From Treponema sp. JC4 (GTDB lineage: Bacteria > Spirochaetota > Spirochaetia > Treponematales > Treponemataceae), in contig NZ_AJGU01000003.1 of NCBI RefSeq assembly GCF_000260795.1, forward strand, positions 62,001 to 126,000: a stretch of 64,000 nucleotides of DNA. The letters are read 5' to 3'. Both the position numbers and the translations under genes were made by a program. Under the pieces are notes generated by a model, which saw only the letters and a list, made by a program, of their open reading frames with translations, was not told the origin of the DNA and did no database searches. Of the stretch, positions 16,086 to 24,044 are shown in pieces; positions within the stretch are counted from its first letter, which is position 1; each line of letters begins with the position of its first letter.

Positions 16086-17690
16086 TTAAATATCTGGGCC
16101 ATAATGTGTAGTACCAAACTTCCATTCACTAAAAAGCAATCTTGACCTGAATTTACCCTTACCACCAGCCAGAAATTGGTCATCTAGCGGTATAAGTCCA
16201 TGCCATCGAGGTGCTAAGTATTTATTTTCCCATGCAAGCAAAAAACTATCATTATATACTTTGTTATCACACGAACATTTCCAGAATGCATACTCGCCAA
16301 CCCCTCTTTCTTCTGGCGTCCACGAGTCTTCTGAATTCTCAACTGAACATGGAATCTCTAAATAATCCAAATGTCCGCAGCAGGCAAAACTACCATTATT
16401 AACACGACGAACACCCTCCGGGATAATGATTTGACTAAGACCTTCACATCCCATAAAGGCAAGCTGGCATATTCTATACACGTTTCCTGTTAAATTTAAT
16501 TTTGGGATTGACTTGCAGTTCCTGAATGCCTGCTCTGCAATTTCTGTAACGCCATCAGGAATTGAAATCTCGTTTGCAATTGAATAACAGTTTTTAAAGG
16601 CTGCCTGTCCAATATCATTAACACTTGAAGGAATTTTAAATTCGCAAAGGTTATTGCAATCCAAAAAGGCTTCCTTTCCTATTCTTTTTATAGAGGAAGA
16701 TAAAGGAAGATAAAGCTTATAAAGTGATGTAAAGCCTGTAAAACAGTTATCAGAAAATTCATTAAGATTTGGCATCATGCGGAAATTAAAGAGTACGGTT
16801 TTACATTTTAACTTACTAAGTATACTTAATTTCTGTTCTATTTTTTTACCAGTTTTAAGTTCTCTAATAGCATGATCAAAGTCTGTGTCATTTCTGACAT
16901 CAGATAAATCATCCCAATCTGTATGAAAGTCTTCACTATTATATTCAACTGGCAGATAATATATTTTAAGTTCATCTACCTTTTGGCTTATAGTAGCAAG
17001 ACCGGCTGTATTTGTTGCTTCGCTGTCTTTAATTATAAATCCGCGGACCCTGGTTTCATCTTCAAACCAGGCATCATCTTTTGAATTTAAGAAATCTATA
17101 AAGCCAGCCCAGCTGCCGGCATAGTCTGCCCAAAAGCCATAAATTGTACAGTCTTTTGTAATTTCCTCTTTAGATATATCAAATTCTATTGTATAGTTTG
17201 CATCGGAGTACCAGCATACATCACAATTTCTAGATAATTTTGGAAGTCCTGATTCTGCGGGATAACCCGGGTCTATTGTTACAGGAGGCCCCATATCTTC
17301 GCCTTCCATAATAAAGGTTACGTCATGCCCGTTCACAACTGGATTCCATTTTGCATAGAGGTAAACAGAGCTATAAAGCGGCTCGTATTCATTAAAGGAA
17401 AATTCAGAAAGATCTCCGTCAACAAGTTCATACCAGCCCATATGCTTGTTATGCAGTAAATAAGGCTTCCACATTGGAGCATATTCACTAAAGGCTTCAC
17501 CATAAGGAACCTTTATAACCTTGGATTGTATTTTCTTTCCATTTTCAACCCAGCAGCCTTCCAGACATATCAAATAAACATCAACAGTTCTTGCCTCTTC
17601 CTCCGGGCTGTCCTGTTTACAGCCCGCAAGTCCGGCAAGCAAGGCTCCAAAGGTAAGTGCTAAAATCAGAATCCTGAATTCTTTTTTCAT
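16086..17690 (-). CDS. LRR lipoprotein with Listeria-Bacteroides repeats (paralogue 2)
   Basis: This 534-residue lipoprotein has lipobox LAGC (Cys24), two Listeria-Bacteroides repeats (the second contains FIMEGEDMGPP, shared with the downstream paralogue), a longer acidic linker around residues 265-290 and LRR_5 repeats. An insertion of about 20 residues (YNSEDFHTDWDDLSDVRND) separates it from paralogue 3. AGGAGG lies just before the ATG. It is predicted to be anchored in a membrane, facing the periplasm or cell surface. Confidence 0.84.
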   Translation of the reverse strand: MKKEFRILILALTFGALLAGLAGCKQDSPEEEARTVDVYLICLEGCWVENGKKIQSKVIKVPYGEAFSEYAPMWKPYLLHNKHMGWYELVDGDLSEFSFNEYEPLYSSVYLYAKWNPVVNGHDVTFIMEGEDMGPPVTIDPGYPAESGLPKLSRNCDVCWYSDANYTIEFDISKEEITKDCTIYGFWADYAGSWAGFIDFLNSKDDAWFEDETRVRGFIIKDSEATNTAGLATISQKVDELKIYYLPVEYNSEDFHTDWDDLSDVRNDTDFDHAIRELKTGKKIEQKLSILSKLKCKTVLFNFRMMPNLNEFSDNCFTGFTSLYKLYLPLSSSIKRIGKEAFLDCNNLCEFKIPSSVNDIGQAAFKNCYSIANEISIPDGVTEIAEQAFRNCKSIPKLNLTGNVYRICQLAFMGCEGLSQIIIPEGVRRVNNGSFACCGHLDYLEIPCSVENSEDSWTPEERGVGEYAFWKCSCDNKVYNDSFLLAWENKYLAPRWHGLIPLDDQFLAGGKGKFRSRLLFSEWKFGTTHYGPDI

Positions 17691-17717
17691 ACTTTGCCTC
17701 CTGTCTTAGTAAAGGGG

Positions 17718-18971
17718 TTATAACAGACCGTCTACCACAAGCAGGGTTCTAATTGAACCATCCAGACAGCTTACCCAAAGACCTGTATTAGAACCTGGGC
17801 TAACTTCAATATCTATTTTTTCAAACTGAGAACTGGTTCCACTGTATATTACTACATCCATATCTATAATATTTAATGAGTTAATAAGTATCGACTGATC
17901 AAGTTTTTTAATGGATTCTGGTAAATACAATTTTCTAAGATCCATGCATTTAGAAAATGCATGGCTACAAATCTCTTCACAGCCTTCTGTAATATTAACT
18001 TCACTCAAGTACAAGCAATCCGTAAAGGCGCCTGTTTTAATTGTTCTGAGAGATGCTGGAAGACTGACATATTTAAGACTGTTTATCGCAGAAAAGCCGG
18101 CTATTGTATTAAGTTTTGAAGCCTGCCTGAAATCAAGATTAAATTTATATTTTGATGTAGTAAATTTTTGATAATGTTCAGAAGAATTTACTTCATTAAT
18201 AAAGTCTATTGATTCTGCGGCATCATCAGCTATGCAAACAGTGTAGTCTATATCTTGTTCACTAGAGAATTTATCATCTAAAACCTTAGCTTTAAACTCC
18301 TCCCAGGTGCATTTGACATCTGCCCAATAAGCAAATACTGTTATGTCTTCATACACCTCTGCATCATATTTAAACTCTTTTGTACATTCCTGGTCTAAAT
18401 ACCAGCCGCAAAATACAAGGTTACTTCCAGTTTCAACTCTCGAGCGGGAAAGATTATCTAAATCTAATTTATTAGGATCAATTTCCTGGTCAAAGTCTTT
18501 CTCTATAGTTTTTTGCGTAGCCCCATCAGTCCATTTTCCGCCATTAGCATCAAAAGTAACATCATGAGCTTCTGTTGTTCCCCATTTTCCGGTAAGAAGC
18601 AATTTAGATTTTATTGGAATCCGAAAATCATACTTATAACTGGGGGTTGAACCCTTCCTAAAATACCAGCCCATCCAATGCGCACTTTCATCATCAATCT
18701 TAGGATCCTCGGGTTTATAATTATAACCATTAGAACCATAGGGAACCTGTACTTGTATTTTGCTTATTCTCCCGCCATCTTCTGTTTCCCAGTATGCGCC
18801 CTCTTCATCAAATGGATTAACAGCACCTGCTTCAAAAGTAACCTCAACCATTTCTTCCTTTGGTTTATTCTCTGAGGTTCCCAAATCACATCCTGTTATA
18901 AACACACAAACGGCAGCTGCCGTTATTACAGCAGCCGCCATTCGCACAAAGTTAGCTCTTTGTTTTACCAT
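17718..18971 (-). CDS. LRR lipoprotein with Listeria-Bacteroides repeats (paralogue 1)
   Basis: The start is set at 18971 (MVKQRANFVRMAAAV), because this gives a normal signal peptide ending FITGC and an AGGA 8 nt upstream; the longer open frame overlaps the upstream precursor. The protein has about 417 residues, with two Listeria-Bacteroides repeats (VTFEAGAVNPF, VTFDANGGKW) and a short LRR_5 region from about residue 280. It is the most divergent of the four lipoproteins and directly follows three double-glycine precursors, linking the lipoprotein and peptide families in one transcript. Confidence 0.82.
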   Translation of the reverse strand: MVKQRANFVRMAAAVITAAAVCVFITGCDLGTSENKPKEEMVEVTFEAGAVNPFDEEGAYWETEDGGRISKIQVQVPYGSNGYNYKPEDPKIDDESAHWMGWYFRKGSTPSYKYDFRIPIKSKLLLTGKWGTTEAHDVTFDANGGKWTDGATQKTIEKDFDQEIDPNKLDLDNLSRSRVETGSNLVFCGWYLDQECTKEFKYDAEVYEDITVFAYWADVKCTWEEFKAKVLDDKFSSEQDIDYTVCIADDAAESIDFINEVNSSEHYQKFTTSKYKFNLDFRQASKLNTIAGFSAINSLKYVSLPASLRTIKTGAFTDCLYLSEVNITEGCEEICSHAFSKCMDLRKLYLPESIKKLDQSILINSLNIIDMDVVIYSGTSSQFEKIDIEVSPGSNTGLWVSCLDGSIRTLLVVDGLL

Positions 18972-18978
18972 AGCAATC

Positions 18979-19461
18979 CTAGAAAATTGTCGAATCAGAA
19001 TTGTTTGTAGGGTCATTGGTGTCTTTCTTGCTTGTGCTTCCAGCCCCCTTAACATCCTGTGTGGCCTGCTTCTTGGTGAATACATAATCAAGTGCAACTG
19101 CTGCAATTCCACCTACCATGAAAGCAAGTCCTGCTGTTTTCCAGTTAGACTTAAACCAGCTTCCCAAACCTCCAGAAGCACCTCCTGCAACTGCTTCCAG
19201 ATCATCATCTTCAATATCAACAACTTCTTCAGAAGAAGAGTTTCCAGCTTCCTCATGCTGCTTACTCATTTCTTCCAGATTCTTTTTTACCTCTTCCATA
19301 TTGATGGAAGGAAACTCTTTACTGATTCTTGCAGCCGCGTCTTCAAAAGAAACCGACTCATCCATAATCTTTGCAATTGCCTCATAGTCTTTATGCTCTG
19401 TAACCTTCTGAATAATTTCATCAGAAAAGCCAATATTTTTCATATTTTCTACGTAATTCAT
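18979..19461 (-). CDS. Double-glycine leader peptide, sigma-locus type
   Basis: This is a 160-residue precursor. The start at 19461 is chosen because GGAGG directly abuts an ATG 6 nt upstream but is properly spaced for this one. The leader (94 residues) ends EEVVDIEDDDLEAVAGG; the core of 66 residues begins ASGGLGSWFKSNW, a GSW motif displaced by four residues, then a hydrophobic helix and a Lys/Thr/Asp-rich polar tail. The EVVDxEDD ending is shared only with the two upstream precursors. Confidence 0.84.
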   Translation of the reverse strand: MNYVENMKNIGFSDEIIQKVTEHKDYEAIAKIMDESVSFEDAAARISKEFPSINMEEVKKNLEEMSKQHEEAGNSSSEEVVDIEDDDLEAVAGGASGGLGSWFKSNWKTAGLAFMVGGIAAVALDYVFTKKQATQDVKGAGSTSKKDTNDPTNNSDSTIF

Positions 19462-19476
19462 AGTCATCCTCCTGAA

Positions 19477-20037
19477 TTAATTATCACTCGCTGTCAACAT
19501 CTGTGGTACTACACCTAATGCCATAAAGCCCAAACCACCAGCAATATTTTTTCCCATAGAAGGTGTTTTAGCTGCTTCAGCTGCCTTTCCTGCTTCTGCT
19601 GCTTCTCCTGCTGCGGCCTCAGTTCCACCCGCAGCGGCCTTTGTACCACCAAACTTTTTCATACCAAAGTATGCCAGTGCCGATACACCAACAAAGGTTA
19701 CAATTGCAGGCCAGTGCTTCTTAAAGAAGCTGCCTACACTTCCTCCGGCTACACTTTCCAGGTCATCATCTTCAAGATCTACAACTTCTTCACTATCAGA
19801 ATTATTTGCATAAAGCTGCTTATCAAGTTCCTCTTTTACATATTTGTAGCATTCGTCAAATGACTGCTGATCAATTTCCGGATATTTTTCGGCAAGCTTC
19901 TTCAAAGCTTCTTCTGTTGTTGTACATGAAAGTACGGTTTCTTCCAGCTCAGCAAAATTAATGCTTCCAATTACTTCGTTATTTAATCCCTCTTTTTTCA
20001 AGAGTTCTTTCATCTGTTCTTCATTCAAAGTCTTCAT
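19477..20037 (-). CDS. Double-glycine leader peptide, sigma-locus type, Ala-rich core
   Basis: This is a 186-residue precursor. The leader (99 residues) ends VVDLEDDDLESVAGG; the 87-residue core starts SVGSFFKKHWPAI (Phe replaces Trp), has a hydrophobic helix, then an Ala/Glu/Gly-rich low-complexity stretch (TEAAAGEAAEAGKAAEAA) and a second hydrophobic segment. GGAGG precedes the ATG. It is the middle member of three tandem precursors heading the lipoprotein operon. Confidence 0.84.
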   Translation of the reverse strand: MKTLNEEQMKELLKKEGLNNEVIGSINFAELEETVLSCTTTEEALKKLAEKYPEIDQQSFDECYKYVKEELDKQLYANNSDSEEVVDLEDDDLESVAGGSVGSFFKKHWPAIVTFVGVSALAYFGMKKFGGTKAAAGGTEAAAGEAAEAGKAAEAAKTPSMGKNIAGGLGFMALGVVPQMLTASDN

Positions 20038-20054
20038 AAGGCTACCTCCAAAGC

Positions 20055-20552
20055 TTAACCGAAGTTATGGCTTTCATCCTGTTTAGCATCTTTCTTGATA
20101 TCTTTCTTAGCAACCTCGCTATTAACAAGACCCATTGCAGTCTGTCCTACCATTGCACCAATCATAGGAGAACCCAAAGCAGCACCTGCCACAGTACAAA
20201 CAACTCCTACCGCAAGACCAGCCCAGTTTTTCTTAAGCCAGCTTCCGATACTTCCACCGGCAACTGCTTCAAGAGCATCATCTTCAAGGTCTACAACCTC
20301 TTCGCTCTCTGAATTTTCCGACTTATTCATGTTAGCTGCATATTCATCAAACTGCTTTTTAAGATCTTCAATCTTCAAAACAGGATACTTTTCGTGGAGC
20401 TTCTGAAAAGCTTCGTCTTGTGTATCACATGAAGCAATAATATTCTGGATTTCTGCAAGGTCAAAGTTCTTTTCAAAAGTTTCAATAAAATCTGCAGACG
20501 CACCCTGCTTAGCTGCAGTTTCAAATAACTCTTTCTTATCAATCTTTTCCAT
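20055..20552 (-). CDS. Double-glycine leader peptide, sigma-locus type
   Basis: This 165-residue precursor is the first gene of a seven-gene minus-strand operon (three precursors, four LRR lipoproteins). The leader of 100 residues ends VVDLEDDALEAVAGG; the 65-residue core opens SIGSWLKKNWAGL and is Gly/Ala-rich with one Cys and a charged C-terminus. GGAGG lies 8 nt before the ATG. Shared-motif promoter copy 8 lies about 70 nt upstream. Confidence 0.85.
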   Translation of the reverse strand: MEKIDKKELFETAAKQGASADFIETFEKNFDLAEIQNIIASCDTQDEAFQKLHEKYPVLKIEDLKKQFDEYAANMNKSENSESEEVVDLEDDALEAVAGGSIGSWLKKNWAGLAVGVVCTVAGAALGSPMIGAMVGQTAMGLVNSEVAKKDIKKDAKQDESHNFG

Positions 20553-20621
20553 AATTGGACCTCCATCAGTTTTAGTGGCTGTTTAGCGCGCCTGCTCAAC
20601 CACTGTTTTTGTCTTACACTA

Positions 20622-20653
20622 ATTTATACTCCGCCTCATGAAAAAAGGCTAAA
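20622..20653 (-). promoter_or_regulatory. Shared-motif promoter (copy 8, minus strand)
   Basis: The reverse strand reads TTTAGCC, 14 nt, GGAGTATAAAT, then TAGTGTAAG. It drives the precursor/lipoprotein operon 20552-13032 and lies just past the 3' end of the sigma factor gene. Confidence 0.8.
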
Positions 20654-20680
20654 AAAAATTAAATTATGCGAGTTTTTCTT

Positions 20681-21160
20681 TTAATTCGGAAAAGGCTTTT
20701 TTATAATGATTTTTGCATTTGCATAGGAAATTTTAAGTTTTTCGGAAGCGGCCTTCATTGTCATGCCGTCATAGTACATATAGATAATAAGATTTCTGGA
20801 ACGGTCATCAAGGTTTTCAAGAGCCTGGGCAAGTTCGCCAAGTGTTTCGTCATTCAAAATGTTTTCAAAGCTTGTATCAACAAAGCCTATATCGTCTCCA
20901 ATATCGTCCCCGCCAAAAAAGAAGAAACGTTTCTGAGCCCGGCTTGTAGTTCTGTAATGGGTAAGAACTGTATTCTGGGTGATTGTATAAATCCAGGTAG
21001 AAATAGATGCCTTTGATTCATCAAAAGAGTCCAGGTTATTCATAATTTTGATAAAGACCGCCTGGCAAAGATCGTCTGCATCAAATGGACTAATGTTTCT
21101 GCCCAAGATATAACGCATTACTTTGTCGTGGTACTGGTTGTAAATCTCATCCTTATCCAT
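20681..21160 (-). CDS. ECF-type RNA polymerase sigma factor, 3' end with possible -1 frameshift
   Basis: This 159-residue protein has sigma region 2 at residues 5-70 (AVFIKIMNNLDSFDESK, STWIYTITQN) and region 4 at about 107-150 (LDDRSRNLIIYMYYDGMTMKAASEKL). It ends abruptly in KKPFPN. The gene has a perfect slippery heptamer A AAA AAG at 20696-20702; a -1 shift would instead give KKAFSELKEKLA and stop at 20664, completing the usual last helix of region 4. It lies between the precursor operon and divergent lipoproteins whose promoters share one motif, so it is the prime candidate to read that motif. It has no such motif itself; a sigma70-like box pair lies upstream (21185-21213). Confidence 0.88.
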   Translation of the reverse strand: MDKDEIYNQYHDKVMRYILGRNISPFDADDLCQAVFIKIMNNLDSFDESKASISTWIYTITQNTVLTHYRTTSRAQKRFFFFGGDDIGDDIGFVDTSFENILNDETLGELAQALENLDDRSRNLIIYMYYDGMTMKAASEKLKISYANAKIIIKKPFPN

Positions 21161-21184
21161 TCAATAACGTTCCTTTATATAGAA

Positions 21185-21213
21185 AGTATAAGGGACAAAT
21201 TTAAAAAACACAA
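21185..21213 (-). promoter_or_regulatory. Possible sigma70-like promoter for the sigma factor gene
   Basis: On the minus strand TTGTGT (21213-21208) and TATACT (21190-21185) are 17 nt apart, about 25 nt upstream of the start codon. It does not match the shared-motif promoters, suggesting the sigma gene is not driven by the motif. Confidence 0.4.
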
Positions 21214-21239
21214 AAAAATAACATAATTTTTTAATTTTT

Positions 21240-21272
21240 TTTAGCCTTTTATTATCCGTCCGGAGTATAAAT
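21240..21272 (+). promoter_or_regulatory. Shared-motif promoter (copy 9)
   Basis: TTTAGCC, 15 nt, GGAGTATAAAT. It is placed divergently from the sigma gene and drives the three Lcl-domain lipoproteins at 21304-25265. Confidence 0.78.
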
Positions 21273-21303
21273 AAGCAAGAAACACGGATATAGGGGTGCG
21301 ATT

Positions 21304-22791
21304 ATGAATGAAAAAGACATAAAAGTACTATTAGATTTTCAGCATTTTGCCGCAAACAGGCGTCTTGAAACATTGATTCGAAGCGCTCATGAAGCCGACA
21401 ATGAAGAAGACGACCGTATTTCAATTATGACTGACTCCCAGACAGAAATGCTTGCAGCCGCTGGTGTTGAATCAGATAAGGATAAACCTAAGAACCGCAA
21501 ATCTTTGATTCAGTTTTTAGGTGGACTTATGGTTACGCTTTCACTTTGCGCATTTGCTTCATGCTCTAATATTACTGAAACGAAATACATAGACCAGACA
21601 ACAATTAAAACTTCCGAATATACAAGTTCAGAAGCTACGACTGTCGCCTACTACACTCAGCGTTATTTCACGGATAAAAACGGGGATAAATTTCTTGATG
21701 AAAGAGGCGAAAACTATGAATATGTTGGCTCGGAAACAAAGCATGTTCCCGCAGGAACAAGGATTTCTACAATAGGCAGCATAAATGACATAGATGAAAC
21801 CAAAGGCGTAGACTATGACTGTTATGAACAGTATGGTTTTTCTCAGTCAGGTAAGACTCTGAACCTTTTTTACAGGGCAAAGAAGGTTACCTACAGGTTC
21901 TTCCTGATGCCGAATGACACAATTCCGGTTGCAACACTGGAAGGAAAATGTCTGCTGCCTCTTACTCCTCCGCCGACAAAGAATTACAGCACGAACGGAA
22001 AGTTTGCCCTGTGGAGGGGTAACGACGGTGCCCTGCTGCAAAGAGTTTACGGTACAAAAAGCATGGATTTTTACGCTCAATGGTTCACTCCTTATGGAAA
22101 CAAGGAACGCCCGGACACAGTGGGCGATATTGTTTTTTCTGACGGAACTGCTTCTCATTATCAGGATTATCAGGATGATCAGGGCGTAAGTCATCTTTCA
22201 GAAGAACAGAAAAAAAATGCAATTGCAGTAATTATAAGTACAACCTATAACCGCACTACAGGAAACGGTACGGGGTACAATGAAGGAAAAGTTGTAATTG
22301 GACTTGGAACTATTCCTGCCCCGGCATATCAGTGGTGGTCTAAAGGAGACTATTTTGATACACCATCATCAATGAATGACGGAAGAGTAAATACTTCAAT
22401 ACTCAGAACAAAAAGCGCTTATCCGGAAACTCTTGAAGATTTCCCTATCCTCAACTGGGCATTAAACTATGCAGACTACGCCAGAAGACAAAAAGACATA
22501 ACAATTAAGGACGAATTATGGGAAGGCTGGTTCCTTCCATCCTATAATGAATGGATGCAGGCATTTATCAGCAAATCCAGCAACTATTCTGACGCTACTT
22601 CGGTGTCGGCAGCCTTTGCCGCAGCAGGTGTCAGCTACGACGTAGTAAGTGACAACTTCTGGACCAGCACATGCGCAATGGGAAAGAAAAGCGGCGATGA
22701 TAAAGTTTCCTGGTATGTACTCCAGACCCCAAAAAAGCTTGTAGAACCTAACACCACTAGCACAGCACTTGCAATGCGGGAGTTTAAATGA
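21304..22791 (+). CDS. Lcl-domain protein with a cytoplasmic N-terminal extension, candidate anti-sigma
   Basis: This is a 495-residue protein. Residues 1-66 are polar and charged, followed by a membrane segment (SLIQFLGGLMVTLSLCAFASC) that looks like a lipoprotein signal with lipobox FASC (Cys87). Such a long N-region is not normal for a lipoprotein and suggests a cytoplasmic domain. Outside lie a Listeria-Bacteroides-like repeat (about 190-265) and a C-terminal DUF1566/Lcl domain (WEGWFLPSYNEW, FWTSTCAMG). Being divergent from the ECF sigma gene, the extension could be an anti-sigma domain; no known anti-sigma motif was recognised. Residues 40-54 (ISIMTDSQTEMLAAAG) resemble the end of the double-glycine leaders. 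Confidence 0.72.
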   Translation: MNEKDIKVLLDFQHFAANRRLETLIRSAHEADNEEDDRISIMTDSQTEMLAAAGVESDKDKPKNRKSLIQFLGGLMVTLSLCAFASCSNITETKYIDQTTIKTSEYTSSEATTVAYYTQRYFTDKNGDKFLDERGENYEYVGSETKHVPAGTRISTIGSINDIDETKGVDYDCYEQYGFSQSGKTLNLFYRAKKVTYRFFLMPNDTIPVATLEGKCLLPLTPPPTKNYSTNGKFALWRGNDGALLQRVYGTKSMDFYAQWFTPYGNKERPDTVGDIVFSDGTASHYQDYQDDQGVSHLSEEQKKNAIAVIISTTYNRTTGNGTGYNEGKVVIGLGTIPAPAYQWWSKGDYFDTPSSMNDGRVNTSILRTKSAYPETLEDFPILNWALNYADYARRQKDITIKDELWEGWFLPSYNEWMQAFISKSSNYSDATSVSAAFAAAGVSYDVVSDNFWTSTCAMGKKSGDDKVSWYVLQTPKKLVEPNTTSTALAMREFK

Positions 22792-24035
22792 AAAGAAAAT
22801 ATCTGATTATTCCTCTTACAATTTTATTTTCTTCTCTTTTTATGATGTCTTCCTGTTCAAACGGAGAAGAAACTTATTCATCTGAACAGACTGATGCTGT
22901 AAACGTAAAAAACGGAGTTACTTATAATTTTTACTATTCTAAAGCCAGCACAAATCAGCTTTATTCAATTACTGGTAAACCAGGACAACCCGTTCCCTAT
23001 ATTCCTGTGCCAAAACGCACCTTTTACACCTTTGACTGCTGGGAAGCTGATGACGAAAGCCAGCTTTTAAAAGTTTTTGGAAATCAGTCTCTTGATTTCT
23101 ATGCCCAATGGAATTCAACTACCCGCATAGGAAACAAGATAAAGCCTTCTGTAGTAGGAGACATTGTATTTACAGACGGAAGCGCAACTTCCTATGCAGA
23201 TGCCATTGAAACTCCTTTGACAGAAGAGCAGAAAAATCAGGCTGTGGCAGTTATTTACACCACATCATATAATCCGGAAAATGGCAACAATAAAAACGGC
23301 AATACAATGCTTGCAATTGCCATAAACCCGAAGAACACAAAATGGTGTGAAGAAACCATAAAAGTTAACAATGATGATGTATATCTTGCTCTCTATGTAG
23401 GTTATGACCTTCAGAACATAACATATAAAAATCAAACGGCAGGTTTACTTTCCTTTAATATGTATGACGGAAGCAAAAACCTTGCAAAAACAGATCAGCT
23501 CGTTGCCTATTCCTATTACTATGCTCCCGCCTTTTATTATGCCTATACCTATGGAGAGACTGTTGATATGGTAGAAAGCCTCCGCGACGGCTGGTATCTT
23601 CCAAGTTACTATGAAATGCGGGTTCTTATGATTGAAGAAGGTTTGCTCAGTACAATTAAGAGTGTTTTCACGCTGGCCGGAAAAACCTTTGATGTAAACG
23701 CAAATACATCAAAAACAACCCAGAGTACCTTAATTTTAACAAGCTTTTCAGATTCTTCATACCCGGAAGGAACAAAACCTGGAGATCATGGTGGAGAATA
23801 CAGCAAAGATGATATGTGGGTTTCATTGCGCATGTATGACATAACAGCTGAGCCTAAAATGCGTGATAAAATCGCACATGTAAATCCAAAAGAAAGCTAC
23901 GAAAAAGCTTCCATATACAATAGGGCTTATGCGTTAGATTTTAAGGGTGAAGTAAATCTTGTTAATAAAAGTAAAAGTGAGTGGGAAGATGGTCATACAA
24001 AATCTTATGCCTTCCCTGTCAGAGCTTTTAAATAG
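22788..24035 (+). CDS. Lipoprotein with Listeria-Bacteroides repeat and Lcl C-terminal domain
   Basis: This is a 415-residue lipoprotein with signal peptide ending MMSSC (Cys23), one Listeria-Bacteroides repeat (VTYNFYYSK to LDFYAQW, about residues 43-107), then a region homologous to the upstream protein (VVGDIVFTDG, AVAVIYTTSYNPE) and an Lcl-like domain (RDGWYLPSYYEMRVL). Its start overlaps the previous stop by 4 nt (ATGA). It has a normal short signal peptide, unlike the first protein of the operon. The role is unknown; Lcl domains occur on surface adhesins. Confidence 0.78.
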   Translation: MKRKYLIIPLTILFSSLFMMSSCSNGEETYSSEQTDAVNVKNGVTYNFYYSKASTNQLYSITGKPGQPVPYIPVPKRTFYTFDCWEADDESQLLKVFGNQSLDFYAQWNSTTRIGNKIKPSVVGDIVFTDGSATSYADAIETPLTEEQKNQAVAVIYTTSYNPENGNNKNGNTMLAIAINPKNTKWCEETIKVNNDDVYLALYVGYDLQNITYKNQTAGLLSFNMYDGSKNLAKTDQLVAYSYYYAPAFYYAYTYGETVDMVESLRDGWYLPSYYEMRVLMIEEGLLSTIKSVFTLAGKTFDVNANTSKTTQSTLILTSFSDSSYPEGTKPGDHGGEYSKDDMWVSLRMYDITAEPKMRDKIAHVNPKESYEKASIYNRAYALDFKGEVNLVNKSKSEWEDGHTKSYAFPVRAFK

Positions 24036-24044
24036 GAGGCAATT

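Noticed and set aside
18760-19518. 252-codon plus-strand open frame
   Set aside because: It overlaps two clear minus-strand genes (lipoprotein and precursor) and has Cys- and Ser-rich shadow composition.
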